From Streptomyces spiramyceticus (lineage in GTDB: Bacteria; Actinomycetota; Actinomycetes; Streptomycetales; Streptomycetaceae): a stretch of 64,000 bases of DNA. Below the pieces are notes generated by a model that was given only the letters and a program-made list of their open reading frames with translations, was not told the DNA's origin and ran no database searches. The translations under genes and the position numbers were made by a program. Of this stretch, positions 62,297-64,000 are shown one piece after another; position 1 is the first letter of the stretch; every line of letters starts with the position of its first letter. The stretch lies in NCBI RefSeq assembly GCF_028807635.1, contig NZ_JARBAX010000001.1, positions 3,550,501-3,614,500 on the forward strand. The letters are read 5' to 3'.

Positions 62297-63514
62297 GTGG
62301 AACCGGTGGAACAGGTCGAGAAGGCGGTCGCAGCGGCGGTGTACGCCGAGGGCGACGCGGGCCTGGACCTCGGCGCCTCGCTCCTCGCCGCCGCACCGTG
62401 GGCCGAAGCGGGCCGCGAACTGCTGCGCCGGGGCGAGGAGTTCGTACGCCGAGCCTGGGAGCGCGGCTGGCAGCCCGCCGATGTGGCCCGCATGGTCCGC
62501 CGCGAGCTCGACGACCGCCACGTCCGCCTGGCCGCCGACCTGATCGCGGCGGAGAACCGACGGTACGCGCGAGCACGGCTGGCGCCGCGCTGGGAGGCCC
62601 AGCTCCGCGACCTGGAGGCGGCCGAGGCCTGGTGGGGAAGCGACGAGGCGTACGCCGACGCGCTCGCCGGGCGCGAGAAGGCGGACCGCTTCTCACTCGC
62701 GACGGCGCTCCTCGAACTCTTCCGCCTCCTGATCCGCCTCCCCGCGATCGAGTCGGTGGGCCCGCCCCCGGGCGAGCCCGTGCACGTAACCGCACCTTCC
62801 GCCGGTGACCACGGCGAGCCGCGCATGCTCACCCGCATCCGCGCCCTGCTGGCCAAGGCCGAGGCGACCGACTACCCGCAGGAGGCGGAGGCGCTCACCG
62901 GCAAGGCGCAGGAGCTGATGGCGCGGCACAGCATCGACGAGGCGCTCCTGGCCGCGCGCGGGCACACCGGCGATACGCCGGCCGCGTGCCGGATCGGCGT
63001 GGACGCGCCGTACGAGACGGCGAAGGCGATCCTCCTGGACGCCGCAGCCTCCGCGAACCGCTGCCGTGCCGTGTGGAACAGCAGCTTCGGCTTCTCCACG
63101 GTCGTCGGCTTCGAACCGGACCTCGAATCCGTCGAGTTGCTCTATACGTCGCTGCTGGTGCAGGGCACGTCGGCGATGACCCGTGCGGAGGCGGCCCAGC
63201 GTGCGGGCGGCCGTAAGCGGACCAAGGCGTTCCGTCAGGCGTTCCTGACGGCGTACGCGAGCCGCGTGGGCCACCGCCTGTCCGAAGCCACGGAGCACGT
63301 CACGGCAGCGGAGGAGGAGACGGACGGCTCGCTGCTGCCGGTACTGGCGGCGCGGGACGTGGCGGTGGAGGACCGTACGGAGCGGATGTTCCCGGAGACG
63401 ACGTCGGCGCGGGTGCGCGGGGTTACGGACCACGCGGGCTGGGAACACGGCACGGCCGCCGCGGACCGGGCGGACATGCCGAGGGCGCGGCGCCCGATCC
63501 GCCCCGGAAACTGA
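62297..63514 (+). CDS. DUF2786-domain protein
   Basis: A 405-residue protein. The GTG at 62297 follows GAGGAGG. MLTRIRALLAKAEATDYPQEAEALTGKAQELMARH contains the DUF2786 motif (ALLAKAEATDYPQEAEAL, then ELMARHSID). A helical N-terminal region (residues 1-150) and a C-terminal region with FGFSTVVGFEPDLESVELLY flank it. DUF2786 proteins are common in Streptomyces; function unknown. The stop is at 63514. Confidence 0.87.
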   Translation: MEPVEQVEKAVAAAVYAEGDAGLDLGASLLAAAPWAEAGRELLRRGEEFVRRAWERGWQPADVARMVRRELDDRHVRLAADLIAAENRRYARARLAPRWEAQLRDLEAAEAWWGSDEAYADALAGREKADRFSLATALLELFRLLIRLPAIESVGPPPGEPVHVTAPSAGDHGEPRMLTRIRALLAKAEATDYPQEAEALTGKAQELMARHSIDEALLAARGHTGDTPAACRIGVDAPYETAKAILLDAAASANRCRAVWNSSFGFSTVVGFEPDLESVELLYTSLLVQGTSAMTRAEAAQRAGGRKRTKAFRQAFLTAYASRVGHRLSEATEHVTAAEEETDGSLLPVLAARDVAVEDRTERMFPETTSARVRGVTDHAGWEHGTAAADRADMPRARRPIRPGN

Positions 63515-63582
63515 GCGGCGGCACGGCCCCACTGTCCAGTACGGTCGGCGGGGCCCGTAGCCGCACAACTCTGGAGCTCGAC

Positions 63583-64000
63583 GTGCCTCCCGAAAGCCGC
63601 CTCTACGAAATCCAACTCGGCGTCTACGCAACGCAGGAAGACGTACAGGCCCTCGCCGACGGATGCGCCCGGCTCCTGGACAGCCGCCCATGGCCGCACC
63701 GCCTGAGCGTTGCCGGACAGGGGCAGACGACCGAACCGGGCGGCACACCACTCGCCGAGTTCTACGACGACCTCCCGGAGGAATGGCAGTACGGGCACGG
63801 GGGCGCCGATCCCGGTACGCGGGAGATCCATGAGATCCGGGTGGGCGTGCTGGCGTCACGGCAGCAGATGGACATCCTGCGCGACGAGCTGAGCCGAGTG
63901 GCCTGCCCGGACCCGGACCATGCCTCGCCGTGCCCCACGCCCTGGGCGTCCGGCTACACGGAGGCCGAAGGCGAGTACCTGGAACAGCGGTACGGCGACC
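63583..64000 (+). CDS. Hypothetical protein, truncated by the window end
   Basis: An open frame from the GTG at 63583 (GGAG seven bases upstream) running off the end, 139 codons so far. Two similar halves are visible: LYEIQLGVYATQEDVQALADGCARLL near the start, in parts LYEIQLGVYATQED, and HEIRVGVLASRQQMDILRDELSRVAC later, in parts HEIRVGVLASRQQMD. Each half seems to form one beta-alpha unit. Its end includes CPDPDHASPCPTPW. No known family is recognised. Confidence 0.65.
   Translation, partial: MPPESRLYEIQLGVYATQEDVQALADGCARLLDSRPWPHRLSVAGQGQTTEPGGTPLAEFYDDLPEEWQYGHGGADPGTREIHEIRVGVLASRQQMDILRDELSRVACPDPDHASPCPTPWASGYTEAEGEYLEQRYGD

Overview
The window is a high-G+C actinobacterial chromosome segment, almost certainly Streptomyces. 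The evidence is third-position GC throughout, frequent GTG/TTG starts, ATGA/GTGA stop-start overlaps, and the Streptomyces developmental neighbourhood ssd/tad - bldG - hppA - topA - tmk - holB - tRNA-Thr. No database could be searched; family names rest on recognised motifs and remembered relatives.

Layout. 1-5.0 kb: a secreted deacetylase-like lipoprotein, a MinD/CooC-type ATPase, a Fic-fold protein with a broken active-site motif, and a HAD phosphatase with a C-terminal membrane anchor. 5.0-10 kb: a tight ssd-tad operon (CpaE-like, TadA ATPase, TadB, TadC, Flp-type pilin, two TadE-like minor pilins, one of which has lost its membrane helix). 9.9-13.4 kb: a convergent DUF1998 helicase with a TTA codon at position 6, then bldG and its anti-sigma partner. 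13.6-28.4 kb: K+-independent proton pyrophosphatase, lipoprotein, methyltransferase, small membrane protein, topoisomerase I, a giant MFS/dTMP-kinase fusion, DNA polymerase III delta-prime and a secreted aminopeptidase. 28.5 kb: tRNA-Thr(CGT).

28.6-34.7 kb is an accessory block bounded by the tRNA terminator and a degenerate copy of it. It carries a divergent six-gene cassette (YdcF, GntR and UTRA regulators on one side; HATPase, SAHH-like NAD-binding protein and Nudix hydrolase on the other) and three orphan immunity-type genes. A truncated DinB/MDMPI gene marks its right edge.

35.0-48.4 kb, all minus strand: a complete Mce lipid-import operon (MceG-like ATPase, two YrbE permeases, MceA-F, two Mce-associated proteins), preceded by an ECF sigma factor with its own membrane anchor and Val-Pro-Glu repeats, and by a frameshifted lytic transglycosylase. 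A 34-bp motif (29/34 identical, same spacing) lies just upstream of both the transglycosylase and the Mce operon. It is proposed to be the promoter of the sigma factor encoded between them: a self-contained envelope-stress/lipid-uptake regulon.

48.5-64 kb: SLC13-type transporter, CBS protein, TrkH/TrkA potassium uptake, an ABC/FtsX exporter pair, VOC and GNAT proteins, an AfsR-type SARP regulator, a SigE-like sigma pseudogene broken by a 13-bp tandem duplication, a family-A DNA polymerase, a DUF2786 protein and a partial gene that runs off the window.
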